From positions 62,001 through 126,000 of the forward strand of contig JAWQEG010000262.1 of the NCBI GenBank assembly GCA_033782935.1: DNA of 64,000 nt, read 5' to 3'. The notes beneath the pieces were generated by a model. It was not told where the DNA came from and did no database searches. It was given only the letters and a program-made list of their open reading frames with translations. The position numbers were made by a program, and so were the translations under genes. Below, piece after piece: positions 36,814 through 52,868 of the stretch. The stretch comes from Petrolisthes cinctipes. Taxonomy: Eukaryota; Arthropoda; Malacostraca; Decapoda; Porcellanidae. Within the stretch, counting starts at the first letter, position 1, and each line of letters opens with the position of its first letter.

Positions 36814-39714
36814 AGCACTGTAATGACACCCACACATCTACTACCCCATGAATGACTGTTGATATTTACAGTCCAAGCACAGTAATGAAACGCACCACCC
36901 ATGAATGACTGTTGATATTTACAGTCCAAGCCCTGTAATGACACCCACCACCACATGAATGACTGTTGATATTATCAGGCCAAGCACTCTAATGACATCC
37001 ACACCCCATGAATGACTGTTGATATTTATAGTTCAAGCACTCTAATGATACCCACCACCCTATGAGTGACTGTTGATATTTACAGTCCAAGCACTGTAAT
37101 GACACCTACACACCCACCACCCCATGAATGACTGTTGATATTTACAGTCCAAGCACTGTAATGACACCCACACACCATCCATCCCATGAATGACTCATGA
37201 TATTTACAGTCCAAGCACTGTGATGACACCCACGAACCCACCACCCCATGAATGACTGTTGATATTTTCAGTCCAAGCATTGTAATGACAACCACATACC
37301 CACCACCCTATAAATGACTGTTTATATTTAGAGGTCAAACACTCTAATGACACCCAACAACTTATGAATGACTGTTGATATTTACAGTCAAAGAACTGTA
37401 ATAACACCCACACACGCACCACCAATGAATGATTGTTGATATATACAGTCCAAATACTGTAATGACAACCACACACCCACCACCCAATGAAAGACTGTTG
37501 ATATTTACAGGCCAAGCACTGTAATGACACCCACACACCCACCACCCCATGAATGACTGTTGATATTTACAGTCCAAGCACTGTAAATACACCCACCACC
37601 CATGTATGACTGTTGATATTTACAGTCCAAGCACTCTAATGACACCCTCACACCCACCACCCCATGAATGACTGTTGATATTTACAGTTCAAGCACTGTA
37701 ATGACACCCACTCACTTATCACCATATGAATGACTGTTGATATTTACAGTCCAACCACTCTAATGACACATAACACCCTATGAATATCTGTTGATATTTA
37801 AAGTCAAAGGACTGTAATGACACCCACACCCCCACAATCCCATGAATGACTATTGATATTTACAGTCCAAGCACTGTAATGACATCCACACACCCACCAC
37901 CCCATGAATGACTGGTGATATTAACAGTCCTAGCACTGTAATGACACCCACACACCCACCACCCTATGACTGACTGTTGATTTTTACAGTCCAATCATTG
38001 TAATGACACACACCTATCACCCCATGAATTACTGTTAATATATACAGTCCAAGCCCTCTAATGACACCCACCTCCCTATGAATGACTGTTGATATTTACA
38101 GTTAAAACACTGTAATGACACCCACACACCCACTGCCCCATGAATGACTGTTGATATTTACAGTCCAAGCTCTGTAAAATCACCCACACACCCACCACCC
38201 CATGATTGACTGTTGATATTTACAGTCTATACACTGTAATGACACCAACACACATACCACCCTATGAATGACTGTTGATATTTATAGTCCAAGATCTGTA
38301 ATGACACTCACACACCCACCACACTATGAATGACTGTTGATATTTATAGTCCAAGCACTTTAATGACATCCACACACCCACCACTCCATGAATGACTGTT
38401 AATATTTACAGTCCAAGCACTGTAATGACACGCAGACACCCACCATCCAATGATTGATGGTTGAAGTTTCCAGTCCAAGAACTGTAATAACAGTCACACA
38501 CCCACCACCCCATGAATGACTATTGATATTTACAATCAAAGCACTTTAATGATACCCACACACCCACCACCCCATAAATGATGGTTGATATTTACAGTCC
38601 AAGCACTAATGACACCCGCACACCCACCACCCCATGAATGACTGTTGATATTTACAGTCCAAGCACTCTAATGACACCCAATAACCTATGAATGACTGTT
38701 GATATTTACAGTAAAAAAAACTGTAATAACACCTACACACCCACCACCCATGAATGACTGTTGATATTTACAGTCCAAACACTGTAATGACAACCACACA
38801 CCCACCACCCCATAAATGACTCTTGATATTTACAGGCCAAGCACTGTAATGACACCCACACACCCACCACCAATGAATAACTGTTGATATTTACAATCCA
38901 AACACTGTAATGACAACTACACACCCGTCACCCCATAAATGACTGTTAAAATTTACAGTCCAAGCACTCTAATAACACCCACCACTCTATAAATGACTGT
39001 TGATATATACAGTCAAAGCACTGTAATGACACCCAGACACCCACAAACCCATGAATGACTGTTGATATTTACAGTTCAAGCTATCACCCCATGAATGATT
39101 GTTGATATTTACAGTCCAAACACTGTAATGATGCCAACCATCCCATGAATGACTACTGATATTTACAGTCCAAGCACTTTAATGACACCCATACACCCAC
39201 CACCCCATGAAGGACTGTTGATATTTACATTCCAAGCACTTTAATGACACCTAACACCTTATGAATGTCTGTTGATATTTACAGTCAAAGGACTGTAATG
39301 ACACCAACTCACCAACCATCCCTAGAATGACTGATGATATTTACACTTTAAGCACTTATGACACACACACACCCACCACTGCATGAATGACTTGATATTT
39401 ACAGTCCAAGCACTGTAATGACACCCCCACACCCACTACCCCATGAATGACTGTTGATATTTACAGTCCAAGCTCTGTAATGACACTCACACACCCACCA
39501 CACTATGAATGACTGTTGATATTTATAGTCCAAGCACTGTAATGACATCCACACACTCACCACCCCATGAATGACTGTTAATATTTACAGTCCAAGCACT
39601 GTATTGACACCCACACACCCACCAGTTAATGATTGATGGTTGATGTTTCCAGTCCAAGAACTTTAATGACAGTCACACACTCACCACTCCATGACTGACT
39701 CTTGATATTTTTAA

Positions 39715-40319
39715 ACCCTTAGGACCTATTGACTGACATGTCGGTGATAAAAAAATTAATCGTTCCCTCCGAATAACTGACATGTCGACGTACCTACAAA
39801 AATCTGTAGCTAGTAGCTAGCAAGCTGGCGTTGGTAACGATGGAAAGCTAACGTCCTTGAGAAAAGGTTTGACTGTGGTAGTGGTGTCTGGCAGCTGCGT
39901 ATGCTAACAAGGAAATATCTCACCACTACATGGTGTTTTCTTATGTTTCTCGTATCTCTCTGCTGTCTACTATACTCCAGGAGAGTCTAGACAGAGAAAA
40001 TTACACTGAAATACATTTATTATCATTGAAAACCACTTAGACGCTTTATTTAGGTGTTTATATACATGTTTACAGCATGCGCAGAGCGTATGAGGTTTTC
40101 TTTCATGCGTTTCAGGGGATACTATTTATTTATTTTCGGACTTTGACGCTCTGTCATACGCAAACGTGTACACCTAGGAGGCTCCCGTTTTCAGTTCCTG
40201 GTGTGTAAATTCAAGGTCTTTCATTCTGTAAGAACAAAATTTGCCTACATGAAAGTTGAAAATTGACCCCCAGAAGTCGACTGGGTATGAAAAAAAAAAA
40301 AGAAGTCGGTCCTAAGGGG
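39715..40319. mobile_element. piggyBac-type MITE, copy 3
   Basis: 605 bp, TTAA on both sides. Private changes include ggacctattgac at the left end and gaataactgacatg. Confidence 0.8.
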
Positions 40320-40323
40320 TTAA

Positions 40324-40541
40324 AGTTAAAGTTAAAGTTGCAGGGTTTTAGTTCTGGTATCAATCTCTGATGAGATACTCTCCTGAACGTCAGCCAGGCA
40401 AGCCCAACTCCCCACCATGGTGCCCAGCCATGGCAGTAACCCCCCAGTAAACAGTTTTAAACTCTCTGGCCTGGGCGAGGCTCGATCTGCCGACCTCACG
40501 GATGCGAGGCAGGCGCGTTACCACTGTACTAGCCAGGGGCT
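40324..40541 (-). mobile_element. tRNA-derived SINE, copy 3
   Basis: Same element and junctions as copy 1, with tatcaatctctgatg in place of tatctatctctgatg. Confidence 0.75.
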
Positions 40542-43429
40542 AGCACTGTAATGACACCCACACATCTACTACCCCATGAATGACTGTTTATATTTACAGT
40601 CCAAGCACAGTAATGAAACGCACCACCCATGAATGACTGTTGATATTTACAGTCCAAGCCCTGTAATGACACCCACCACCACATGAATGACTGTTGATAT
40701 TATCAGGCCAAGCACTCTAATGACATCCACACCCTATGAATGACTGTTGATATTTATAGTTCAAGCACTCTAATGATACCCACCACCCTATGAGTGACTG
40801 TTGATATTTACAGTCCAAGCACTGTAATGACACCTACACACCCACCACCCCATGAATGACTGTTGATATTTACAGTCCAAGCACTGTAATGACACCCACA
40901 CACCATCCATCCCATGAATGACTCATGATATTTACAGTCCAAGCACTGTGATGACACCCACGAACCCACCACCCCATGAATGACTGTTGATATTTTCAGT
41001 CCAAGCATTGTAATGACAACCACATACCCACCACCCTATAAATGACTGTTTATATTTAGAGGTCAAGCACTCTAATGACACCCAACAACTTATGAATGAC
41101 TGTTGATATTTACAGTCAAAGAACTGTAATAACACCCACACACGCACCACCAATGAATGATTGTTGATATATACAGTCCAAATACTGTAATGACAACCAC
41201 ACACCCACCACCCAATAAAAGACTGTTGATATTTACAGGCCAAGCACTGTAATGACACCCACACACCCACCACCCCATGAATGACTGTTGATATTTACAG
41301 TCCAAGCACTGTAAATACACCCACCACCCATGTATGACTGTTGATATTTACAGTCCAAGCACTCTAATGACACCCTCACACCCACCACCCCATGAATGAC
41401 TGTTGATATTCACAGTCCAAGCACTGTAATGACACCAACACCCAACAAGCCATGAATGACTGTTGATATTCACAGTCCAACCACTCTAATGACACATAAC
41501 ACCCTATGAATATCTGTTGATATTTAAAGTCAAAGGACTGTAATGACACCCACACCCCCACAATCCCATGAATGACTATTGATATTTACAGTCCAAGCAC
41601 TGTAATGACATCCACACACCCACCACCACATGAATGACTGGTGATATTAACAGTCCTAGCACTGTAATGACACCCACACACCCACCACCCTATGACTGAC
41701 TGTTGATTTTTACAGTCCAATCATTGTAATGACACACACCTATCACCCCATGAATGACTGTTAATATATACAGTCCAAGCCCTCTAATGACACCCACCTC
41801 CCTATGAATGACTGTTGATATTTACAGTCCAAGCACTGTAAAATCACCCACACACCCACCACCCCATGATTGACTGTTGATATTTACAGTCCAAGCACTG
41901 TAATGACACCCACACAACAACCACACAATGAATGACTGTTGATATTTACAGTCTATACACTGTAATGACACCAACACACATACCACCCTATGAATGACTG
42001 TTGATATTTATAGTTCAAGATCTGTAATGACACTCACACACCCACCACACTATGAATGACTGTTGATATTTATAGTCCAAGCACTTTAATGACATCCACA
42101 AACCCACCACTCCATGAATGACTGTTAATATTTACAGTCCAAGCACTGTAATGACACGCAGACACCCACCATCCAATGATTGATGGATGAAGTTTCCAGT
42201 CCAAGAACTGTAATAACAGTCACACACCCACCACCCCATGAATGACTATTGATATTTACAATCAAAGCACTTTAATGATACCCACACACCCACCACCCCA
42301 TAAATGATGGTTGATATTTACAGTCCAAGCACTAATGACACCCGCACACCCACCACCCCATGAATGACTGTTGATATTTACAGTCCAAGCACTCTAATGA
42401 CACCCAATAACCTATGAATGACTGTTGATATTTACAGTAAAAAAAACTGTAATAACACCTACACACCCACCACCAATGAATGACTGTTGATATTTACAGT
42501 CCAAACACTGTAATGACAACCACACACCCACCAACCTATAAATGACTCTTGATATTTACAGGCCAAGCACTGTAATGACACCCACACACCCACCACCAAT
42601 GAATAACTGTTGATATTTACAATCCAAACACTGTAATGACAACTACACACCCGTCACCCCATAAATGACTGTTGAAATTTACAGTCCAAGCACTCTAATA
42701 ACACCCACCACTCTATAAATGACTGTTGATATATACAGTCAAAGCACTGTAATGACACCCAGACACCCACAAACCCATGAATGACTGTTGATATTTACAG
42801 TTCAAGCTATCACCCCATGAATGATTGTTGATATTTACAGTCCAAACACTGTAATGATGCCAACCATCCCATGAATGACTACTGATATTTACAGTCCAAG
42901 CACTTTAATGACACCCATACACCCACCACCCCATGAAGGACTGTTGATATTTACATTCCAAGCACTTTAATGACACCTAACACCTTATGAATGTCTGTTG
43001 ATATTTACAGTCAAAGGACTGTAATGACACCAACTCACCAACCATCCCTAGAATGACTGATGATATTTACACTTTAAGCACTTATGACACACACACACCC
43101 ACCACTGCATGAATGACTTGATATTTACAGTCCAAGCACTGTAATGACACCCCCACACCCACTACCCCATGAATGACTGTTGATATTTATAGTCCAAACA
43201 CTGTATTGATAGCCACACACCCACCACCCCATAATGACTGTCGATATTTACAGTCCACTCACCTATCACCCCATGAATGACTGTTGATATTTTCAGTCCA
43301 AACACTGTAATGTCACCAACCACCCCATGAATGACTACTGATATTTAGAGTTAAAGCACTTTAATGACACCCACACACCCCCCATCCCATGAATGATGGA
43401 TGATATTTACATTCCAAGCTCTGTAATGA

Positions 43430-46240
43430 CAACCATACACCCACCACCCCATAAATGATTGTCGAAATTTACAGTCCAATCAATGTAATGACACCAACAC
43501 CCATGAATGACTGATAATATTTAGTCCAAGCACTGTAATGAAACCAACACACCCCATGAAATACTGTTGATATTTACAGTCCAAGCATTGTAATGACACC
43601 CACACACCCACAACCCCATAAATGACAGTAGATATTTACAGTCCAATCACTGTAATGACACCAACACCCATGAATGACTGATAATATTTACAGTTCAAGC
43701 ACTGTAATGACACCCACCACTACATATATGACTGTTGATATTTACAGTCCAAGCACTGTAATGACACCCACACATGCCATGAATGACTGTTGATATTTAC
43801 AGTTCAAGCACTCTAATGACACCAACCACCATATGAGTGACTGTTGATATTTACAGTCCAAGCACTGTAGTGACACCCACTTACGCGTCACTTCATAAAT
43901 GACTGTTGAAATTTACAGTCCAAGCACTAATGACACACACACACATACCACCGCATGAATTTATAGTCCAAGCACTGTAATAATACCCACACACACACCA
44001 CCCCATAAATGACTGTTGATATTTACAGTCTAATCACTGTAATGACACCCACTCACCTGTTACCCCATGAATAACTGTTGAAATTTACAGTCCAAGCACT
44101 GTAATAACACCCACCACCCCATGAATGACTATTGATATATACAGTCAAAACACTGTAATGACACTCACACACCCACAACCCAATGAATGACTGTTGATAT
44201 TTACAGTCTATGCATTGTAATGACACCCACACATGCACCACAGCATGAATGAATGTTGATATTTACAGTCCAAGCACTGTAATGACACCCACACACCCAC
44301 CACCCCATTAATGACTGTTGATATTTACAGTCCAAGCTCTGTAATGACACTGACACACCCATAACACTATGAATGACTTAATATTTACAGTCCAAGCACT
44401 GTAATGACATCCACACACCCACCACCCCATGAATGACTGTGGATATTTACAGTCTAAGCACTAATGACACACACACACCCACCACCGCATGAATGACTTG
44501 ATATTTACAGTCCAAGAACTGTAATGACACCCACACATCCACCACCCCATGAATGACTGTTGATATTTATAGTCCAAAAACTGTATTGGTACCCACACAC
44601 CTACCACCTAATAAATGACTGTCGATATTTACAGTCCACGCACTGTAATGACACCCACACACCCACCACCTTATGAATGACTGTTGATATTTACAGTCCA
44701 AACACTGTAATGACACCCAGACACCCATCATCCCATGAATGACTGTTGATATTTACAGTTCAAGCACTGTAATGACACCCACTCACCTATCACCCTATGA
44801 ATGACTGTTGATATTTTCAGTCCAAACACTGTAATGTCACCAACCACCCCATGAATGACTACTGATATTTACAGTCAAAGCACTTTAATGAAACCAACAC
44901 ACCCACCACCCCATGAATGACAGTTGATATTAACAGTCCAAGCACTCTAATATCTCCTAACACCCTATAAATATCTGTTGATATTTACAGTCAAAGGACT
45001 GTAATGACAACCACACACCCACCATCCCATGAATACCTGTTGATATTTACAGTCCAAGCACTGTAATGACACCCACACACCCACCACCCCATGAATGACT
45101 GTTGATATTCACAGTCTAAGCACTCTAATGACACCTAACACCCTATAAATGTCTTTTGATATTTACACTCAAAGGACTGTAATGACACCCACACACCCGC
45201 AATCCCATGAATGATGGTTGATATTTACATTCCAAGCACTGTAATGACAACCTCACACCCACCACCCCATAAAAGATTGTTGAAATTTACTGTCCAATCA
45301 CTGTAATGACACCAACACCCATGAATGACTGATAATATTTTTTCCAAGCACTGTAATGAAACCGACACACCCCATGAAATACTTTTGATATTTACAGTCC
45401 AAGCATTGTAATGACACCCACACACCCACAACCCCATAAATGACAGTTGATATTTACAGTCCAATCACTATAATGACACCAACACCCATAAATGACTGAT
45501 AATATTTACAGTCCAAGCACTGTAATGACACCCACCACTACATAATTGACTGTTGATATTTACAGTCTAAGCACTGTAATGACACCCACACATGCCATTA
45601 ATGACTGTTGATATTTACAGTTCAAGCACTCTAATGACACCTACTACCATATGAGTGACTGTTGATATTTACAGTCCAAGCACTATAGTGACACCCACAC
45701 ACATACCACCGTATGAATGACAGTTGATATTTATAGTCCAAGCACTGTATTGATATCCACACACACACCACCCCATAAATGACTGTTGATATTTACAGTC
45801 CAAGCACTGTAATGACACCCACTCACCCATCACCCCATGAATGACTGTTGAAATTTACAGTCCAAGCACTGTAATAACACCCACCACCACTTGAATGACT
45901 ATTGATATTTACAGTCAAAACACTGTAATGACACCCACACACCCACCACCCAATGAATGACTGTTGATATTTACAGTCTATGCATTGTAATGACACCCAC
46001 ACACACACCACCCTATGAATGACTGTTGATATTTACAGTCCAAACACTGTAATGACACCCACACACCCACCACCCCATGAATGACTGTTGATATTTACAG
46101 TCCAAGCTCTGTAATGACACTGACACAACCACCACACTATGAATGACTGTTAATATTTACAGTCCAAGCACCTTAATGACATCCACACACCCACCACCCC
46201 ATGAATGACTGTTGATATTTACAGTCCAAGCACTAATGAC
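43430..46240. repeat. ~1.77-kb higher-order duplication in the satellite
   Basis: Markers accaacacccatgaatgact-gataatatt (43497 and ~45310), actacatatatgac/actacataattgac, cacatgccat and a minus-strand open frame at 44053-44241 recur at 45823-46011. The offset is near 1770-1815 bp with small indels. Confidence 0.7.
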
Positions 46241-46794
46241 ACCCCCCCCCCCAACCACATAAATGACTTGATATTTACATTCCAAGCACTGTAATGACAC
46301 CCACACACCCACCACCCCATTAATGACTGTTAAAATTTACTGTCCAAGCACTGTAATAACACCCACCACCCCATGAATGACTACTGATATTTATTGTCAA
46401 AGCACTTTAATGACACTTACACACCCACCACCCCATGAATGACTATTGATATTAACAGTCCAAGCATTCTAATGACACCTAACACCCTATAAATGTCTGT
46501 TGATATCTACAGTCAAATGACTGTAATGACACCCACACACCCACCATCCCATGAATAACTGTTGATATTTACAGTCCAAGCACTGTAATGACACCCACAT
46601 ACCCACCACCCCATGAATGACTGTTGATATTCACAGTCCAACCACTCCAATGACACCAAACACCCTATGAATGTCTGTTGATATTTACAGTCAAAGGACT
46701 GTAATGACACCCACACACCCACCATCCCATGAATGACTGTTGATATTTACAGTCCAAGCACTCTAATGACAACCACACACCCACCACCCCATAA

Positions 46795-49700
46795 AAGATT
46801 GTTGATATTTACAAGCCAAGCACTGTAATGACACCCACACACCCACCACCCCATGAATGACTGTTGATATTTACAGTCCAAGCACTGTAATGACACCCAC
46901 CACCCATAAATGACTGTTGATATTTAGTCCAAGTACTGTAATGACACCCACATAACCCATGAAATACTGTTGATATTTACAGTCCAAGCACTCTAATGAC
47001 ACCCACCACCCTATGAATGACTGTTGATATTTATAGTCCAAGCACTGTAATGACTCCCACCACCCCATGAATGACTGTTGATATTTAGTCCAAGCACTGT
47101 ATTGACACCCACACACCCCATTAAATACTGCTGATATTTACAGTCCAAGCACTCTATTAACACCCACCACCCTATGAATGACTGTTGATATTTAGAGTCC
47201 TAGCACTGTAATGACAACCACACACCCACCACCCCATAAATGATTCTTGATATTTTCATGCCAAGCACTGTAATGACAGCCACACACCCACCACCTCATA
47301 AATGACTGTTGATATTTACAGTCCAATCACTGTAAAGACACCCAACACCCATGAATGACAGTTGATATTTACAGTTCAAGCACTGTAATGACACCCCCAC
47401 ACCCTATAAATAACTGTTGATATTTACAGTTCAAGCACTCTAATGACACCCTCCACTCTATAAATGACTTTTGATATATGCAGTCCAAGCAATGTAATGA
47501 CACACACACACCCACACACCCCACGAATGACTGTTGATATTTACAGGTCAAGCACTGTAATGACACCCACACACCCACCACCCCATGAATGACAGTTGAT
47601 ATTTACAGTTCAAGCACTGTAATGACACCCACACACCGACCACCCCATGAATGATTGTTGATATTTACAGTCCAAACACTGTATAGACACTCACCACCTA
47701 TGTATGACTGTTGATATTTACAGTCCAAGCACTGTAATGACACCCACCACCCCATGAATAACTGTTAATATTTACAGTCCAAACACTGTAATAACACCCA
47801 CACACCCCATGAATGATTGTTGATATTTACTGTCTGAGCACTGTAATGACACCCACACACCCCATGAATGACTGTTGATATTTACAGTCCAAGCACTCTA
47901 ATGACACCCACCACCCTATAAATGACTGTTGATATATACAGTCCAAGTACTGTAATGACACTCACACAAACACACACCCCATGAATGACTGTTGATATTT
48001 ACAGTCCAAGTACTGTAATGACACCCACACAGACACACACCCAATGAATGACTGTTGATATTTATAGTCCAAGCACTGTAATGACAGCCACACACCCACC
48101 ACTCCATGAATGACTGTTAATATTGATGGTTGATGTTTCCAGCCCAAGAACTGTAATAACAGTCACACACCCACCACCCCATGAATGACTTAATCACAAT
48201 CCAAGCACGGTAATGACACCCACACACCCACCACCATATGAATGACTGTTGATATTTACAGTCCAAGAACTCTAATGACACCCACCACCCATTGAATGAC
48301 TTGATATTTTCAATCAAAACACTGTGATGACACCCACACACCCACCACCCCAAGAATGACTGTTGATATTTACAGTCCAATCACTGTAATGACACCCACA
48401 CACCCACCACCCCATGAATGACTGGTGATATTTACAGTCCAAGCACTGTAATGACACCCACACCCCCACCACCCCATAAAAGATTGTTGATATTTACAAG
48501 CCAAGCACTGTAATGACACCCACACACCCACCACCCCATGAATGACTGTTGATATTTACAGTCCAAGCACTGTAATGACACCCACCACCCATAAATGACT
48601 GTTGATATTTAGTCCAAGTACTGTAATGACACCCACATAACCCATGAAATACTGTTGATATTTACAGTCCAAGCACTCTAATGACACCCACCACCCTATG
48701 AATGACTGTTGATATTTATAGTCCAAGCACTGTAATGACTCCCACCACCCCATGAATGACTGTTGATATTTAGTCCAAGCACTGTATTGACACCCACACA
48801 CCCCATTAAATACTGCTGATATTTACAGTCCAAGCACTCTATTAACACCCACCACCCTATGAATGACTGTTGATATTTAGAGTCCTAGCACTGTAATGAC
48901 AACCACACACCCACCACCCCATAAATGATTCTTGATATTTTCATGCCAAGCACTGTAATGACAGCCACACACCCACCACCTCATAAATGACTGTTGATAT
49001 TTACAGTCCAATCACTGTAAAGACACCCAACACCCATGAATGACAGTTGATATTTACAGTTCAAGCACTGTAATGACACCCCCACACCCTATAAATAACT
49101 GTTGATATTTACAGTTCAAGCACTCTAATGACACCCTCCACTCTATAAATGACTTTTGATATATGCAGTCCAAGCAATGTAATGACACACACACACCCAC
49201 ACACCCCACGAATGACTGTTGATATTTACAGGTCAAGCACTGTAATGACACCCACACACCCACCACCCCATGAATGACAGTTGATATTTACAGTTCAAGC
49301 ACTGTAATGACACCCACACACCGACCACCCCATGAATGATTGTTGATATTTACAGTCCAAACACTGTATAGACACTCACCACCTATGTATGACTGTTGAT
49401 ATTTACAGTCCAAGCACTGTAATGACACCCACCACCCCATGAATAACTGTTAATATTTACAGTCCAAACACTGTAATAACACCCACACACCCCATGAATG
49501 ATTGTTGATATTTACTGTCTGAGCACTGTAATGACACCCACACACCCCATGAATGACTGTTGATATTTACAGTCCAAGCACTCTAATGACACCCACCACC
49601 CTATAAATGACTGTTGATATATACAGTCCAAGTACTGTAATGACACTCACACAAACACACACCCCATGAATGACTGTTGATATTTACAGTCCAAGTACTG

Positions 49701-51680
49701 TAATGACACCCACACAGACACACACCCAATGAATGACTGTTGATATTTATAGTCCAAGCACTGTAATGACAGCCACACACCCACCACTCCATGAATGACT
49801 GTTAATATTGATGGTTGATGTTTCCAGCCCAAGAACTGTAATAACAGTCACACACCCACCACCCCATGAATGACTTAATCACAATCCAAGCACGGTAATG
49901 ACACCCACACACCCACCACCATATGAATGACTGTTGATATTTACAGTCCAAGAACTCTAATGACACCCACCACCCATTGAATGACTTGATATTTTCAATC
50001 AAAACACTGTGATGACACCCACACACCCACCACCCCAAGAATGACTGTTGATATTTACAGTCCAATCACTGTAATGACACCCACACACCCACCACCCCAT
50101 GAATGACTGGTGATATTTACAGTCCAAGCACTGTAATGACACCCACACCCCCACCACCCCATGAATGACTGTTGATTTTTACAGGCCAAGCATTGTAATG
50201 ACACACACCCAGCACCCCATGAATTACTGTTAATATATACAGTCCAAGCACTCTAATGACACCCACCTCCCTATGAATGACTGTTGATATTTACAATTAA
50301 AACACTGTAATGATACCCACACACCCACCGCCCCATGAATGGCTGTTGATATTTACAGTCCAAGCACTGTAATGACATCCACACACCCACCATCCCATAA
50401 ATGACTGGTAATATTTACAGTCCAAGCACTGTAATGACACCCACACACCCACCACCACATGAATGACTGTTGATTTTTACAGTCCAAGCATTGTAATGAC
50501 ACACACCCACCACCCAATGAATTACTGTTAATATATACAGTCCAAGCACTCTAATGACACCCACCTCCCTATGAATGACTGTTGATATTACAGTCAAAAC
50601 ACTGTAATGACACCCACACACCCCATGAATGACTGTTGATATTTACAGTCCAAGCACTCTAATGACACCCACCACCCTATAAATGACTGTTGATATATAC
50701 AGTCCAAGTACTGTAATGACACTCACACAAACACACACCCCATGAATGACTGTTGATATTTACAGTCCAAGTACTGTAATGACACCCACACAGACACACA
50801 CCCAATGAATGACTGTTGATATTTATAGTCCAAGCACTGTAATGACAGCCACACACCCACCACTCCATGAATGACTGTTAATATTGATGGTTGATGTTTC
50901 CAGCCCAAGAACTGTAATAACAGTCACACACCCACCACCCCATGAATGACTTAATCACAATCCAAGCACGGTAATGACACCCACACACCCACCACCATAT
51001 GAATGACTGTTGATATTTACAGTCCAAGAACTCTAATGACACCCACCACCCATTGAATGACTTGATATTTTCAATCAAAACACTGTGATGACACCCACAC
51101 ACCCACCACCCCAAGAATGACTGTTGATATTTACAGTCCAATCACTGTAATGACACCCACACACCCACCACCCCATGAATGACTGGTGATATTTACAGTC
51201 CAAGCACTGTAATGACACCCACACCCCCACCACCCCATGAATGACTGTTGATTTTTACAGGCAAAGCATTGTAATGACACACACCCAGCACCCCATGAAT
51301 TACTGTTAATATATACAGTCCAAGCACTCTAATGACACCCACCTCCCTATGAATGACTGTTGATATTTACAGTTAAAATACTGTAATGATACCCACACAC
51401 CCACTGCCCCATGAATGGCTGTTGATATTTACAGTCCAAGCACTGTAATGACATCCACACACCCACCACCCCATAAATGACTGGTAATATTTACAGTCCA
51501 AGCACTGTAATGACACCCACACACCCACCACCCCATGAATGACTGTTGATTTTTACAGTCCAAGCATTGTAATGACACACACCCACCACCCAATAAATTA
51601 CTGTTAATATATACAGTCCAAGCACTCTAATGACACCCACCTCCCTATGAATGACTGTTGATATTACAGTCAAAACACTG
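46795..51680. repeat. Nested 1685-bp and 1076-bp near-identical duplications
   Basis: Segment ~46795-48479 is repeated at ~48480-50164 (offset 1685 bp) with no differences that I noticed. Its last third (~47840-48480) appears a third time at ~50601-51240 (offset 1076 bp from the second). The stretch ~50165-50600 recurs at ~51241-51680. Marker: gttaatattgatggttgatg at 48116, 49801 and 50877. Minus-strand translations of the copies are letter-for-letter identical, so the duplications are recent or are assembly products. Confidence 0.85.
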
Positions 51681-52041
51681 TAATGACACCCACACACCCA
51701 CCGCCCCATGAATGACTGTTGATATTTACAGTCCAAGCACTGTAATGACATCCACACACCCACCACTCCATGAATGACTGTTGATATTTACAGTCCAAGC
51801 TCTGTAATGACACTCACACACCCACCACACTATGAATGACTGTTGATATTTATAGTCCAAGCACTGTAATGACATCCACACACTCTCCACCCCATGAATG
51901 ACTGTTAATATTTACAGTCCAAGCACTGAAATGACACCCACACACCCACCAGTTAATGATTGATGGTTGATGTTTCCAGTTCAAGAACTTTAATGACAGT
52001 CACACACTCACCACTCCATGACTGACTCTTGATATTTTTAA

Positions 52042-52646
52042 ACCCTTAGGACCGATTGACTGACATGTCGGTGATAAAAAAATTAATCGTTCCCTCCGAA
52101 TAACCGACATGTCGACGTACCTACAAAAATCTGTAGCTAGTAGCTAGCAAGCTGGCGTTGGTAACGATGGAAAGCTAACGTCCTTGAGAAAAGGTTTGAC
52201 TGTGGTAGTGGTGTCTGGCAGCTGCGTATGCTAACAAGGAAATATCTCACCACTACATGGTGTTTTCTTATGTTTCTCGTATCTCTCTGCTGTCTACTAT
52301 ACTCCAGGAGAGTCTAGACAGAGAAAATTACACTGAAATACGTTTATTATCATTGAAAACCACTTAGACGCTTTATTTAGGTGTTTATATACATGTTTAC
52401 AGCATGCGCAGAGCGTATGAGGTTTTCTTTCATGCGTTTCAGGGGATACTATTTTTTTATTTTCGGACTTTGACGCTCTGTCATACGCAAACGTGTACAC
52501 CTAGGAGGCTCCCGTTTTCAGTTCCTGGTGTGTAAATTCAAGGTCTTTCATTCTGTGAGAACAAAATTTGCCTACATGAAAGTTGAAAGTTGACCCCCAG
52601 AAGTCGACTGGGTATGAAAAAAAAAAAAGAAGTCGGTCCTAAGGGG
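52042..52646. mobile_element. piggyBac-type MITE, copy 4
   Basis: 605 bp with TTAA on both sides and the same inverted ends as copy 1. It lies 12.3 kb from copy 3. The minus-strand open frame 52297-52500 inside it is created by a single change and is not a gene. Confidence 0.8.
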
Positions 52647-52650
52647 TTAA

Positions 52651-52868
52651 AGTTAAAGTTAAAGTTGCAGGGTTTTAGTTCTGGTATCTATCTCTGATGA
52701 GATACTCTCCTGAACGTCAGCCAGGCAAGCCCAACTCCCCACCATGGTGCCCAGCCAAAGCAGTAACCCCCCAGTAAACAGTTTTAAACTTCCGGGCCTG
52801 GGCGAGGCTCGATCTGCCGACCTCACGGATGCGAGGCAGGCGCATTACCACTGTACTAGCCAGGGGCT
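52651..52868 (-). mobile_element. tRNA-derived SINE, copy 4
   Basis: Same element and junctions as copy 1. Private changes are gcccagccaaagcag and aaacttccgggcctgg. Confidence 0.75.

Larger units (their letters stand above)
32436..43170. repeat. Three large higher-order units each carrying one MITE+SINE
   Basis: Blocks starting near 32436, 35715 and 39446 share the satellite lead-in ccagtccaagaactttaatg, the composite insertion and the following gcactgtaatgacacccaca with ctactaccccatg. Offsets are ~3278 bp between units 1 and 2 and ~3728 bp between units 2 and 3. Downstream satellite of units 2 and 3 stays homologous for about 2.6 kb (36.8-39.4 kb against 40.5-43.2 kb). A fourth unit lies at ~51762-54750. 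Confidence 0.85.
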
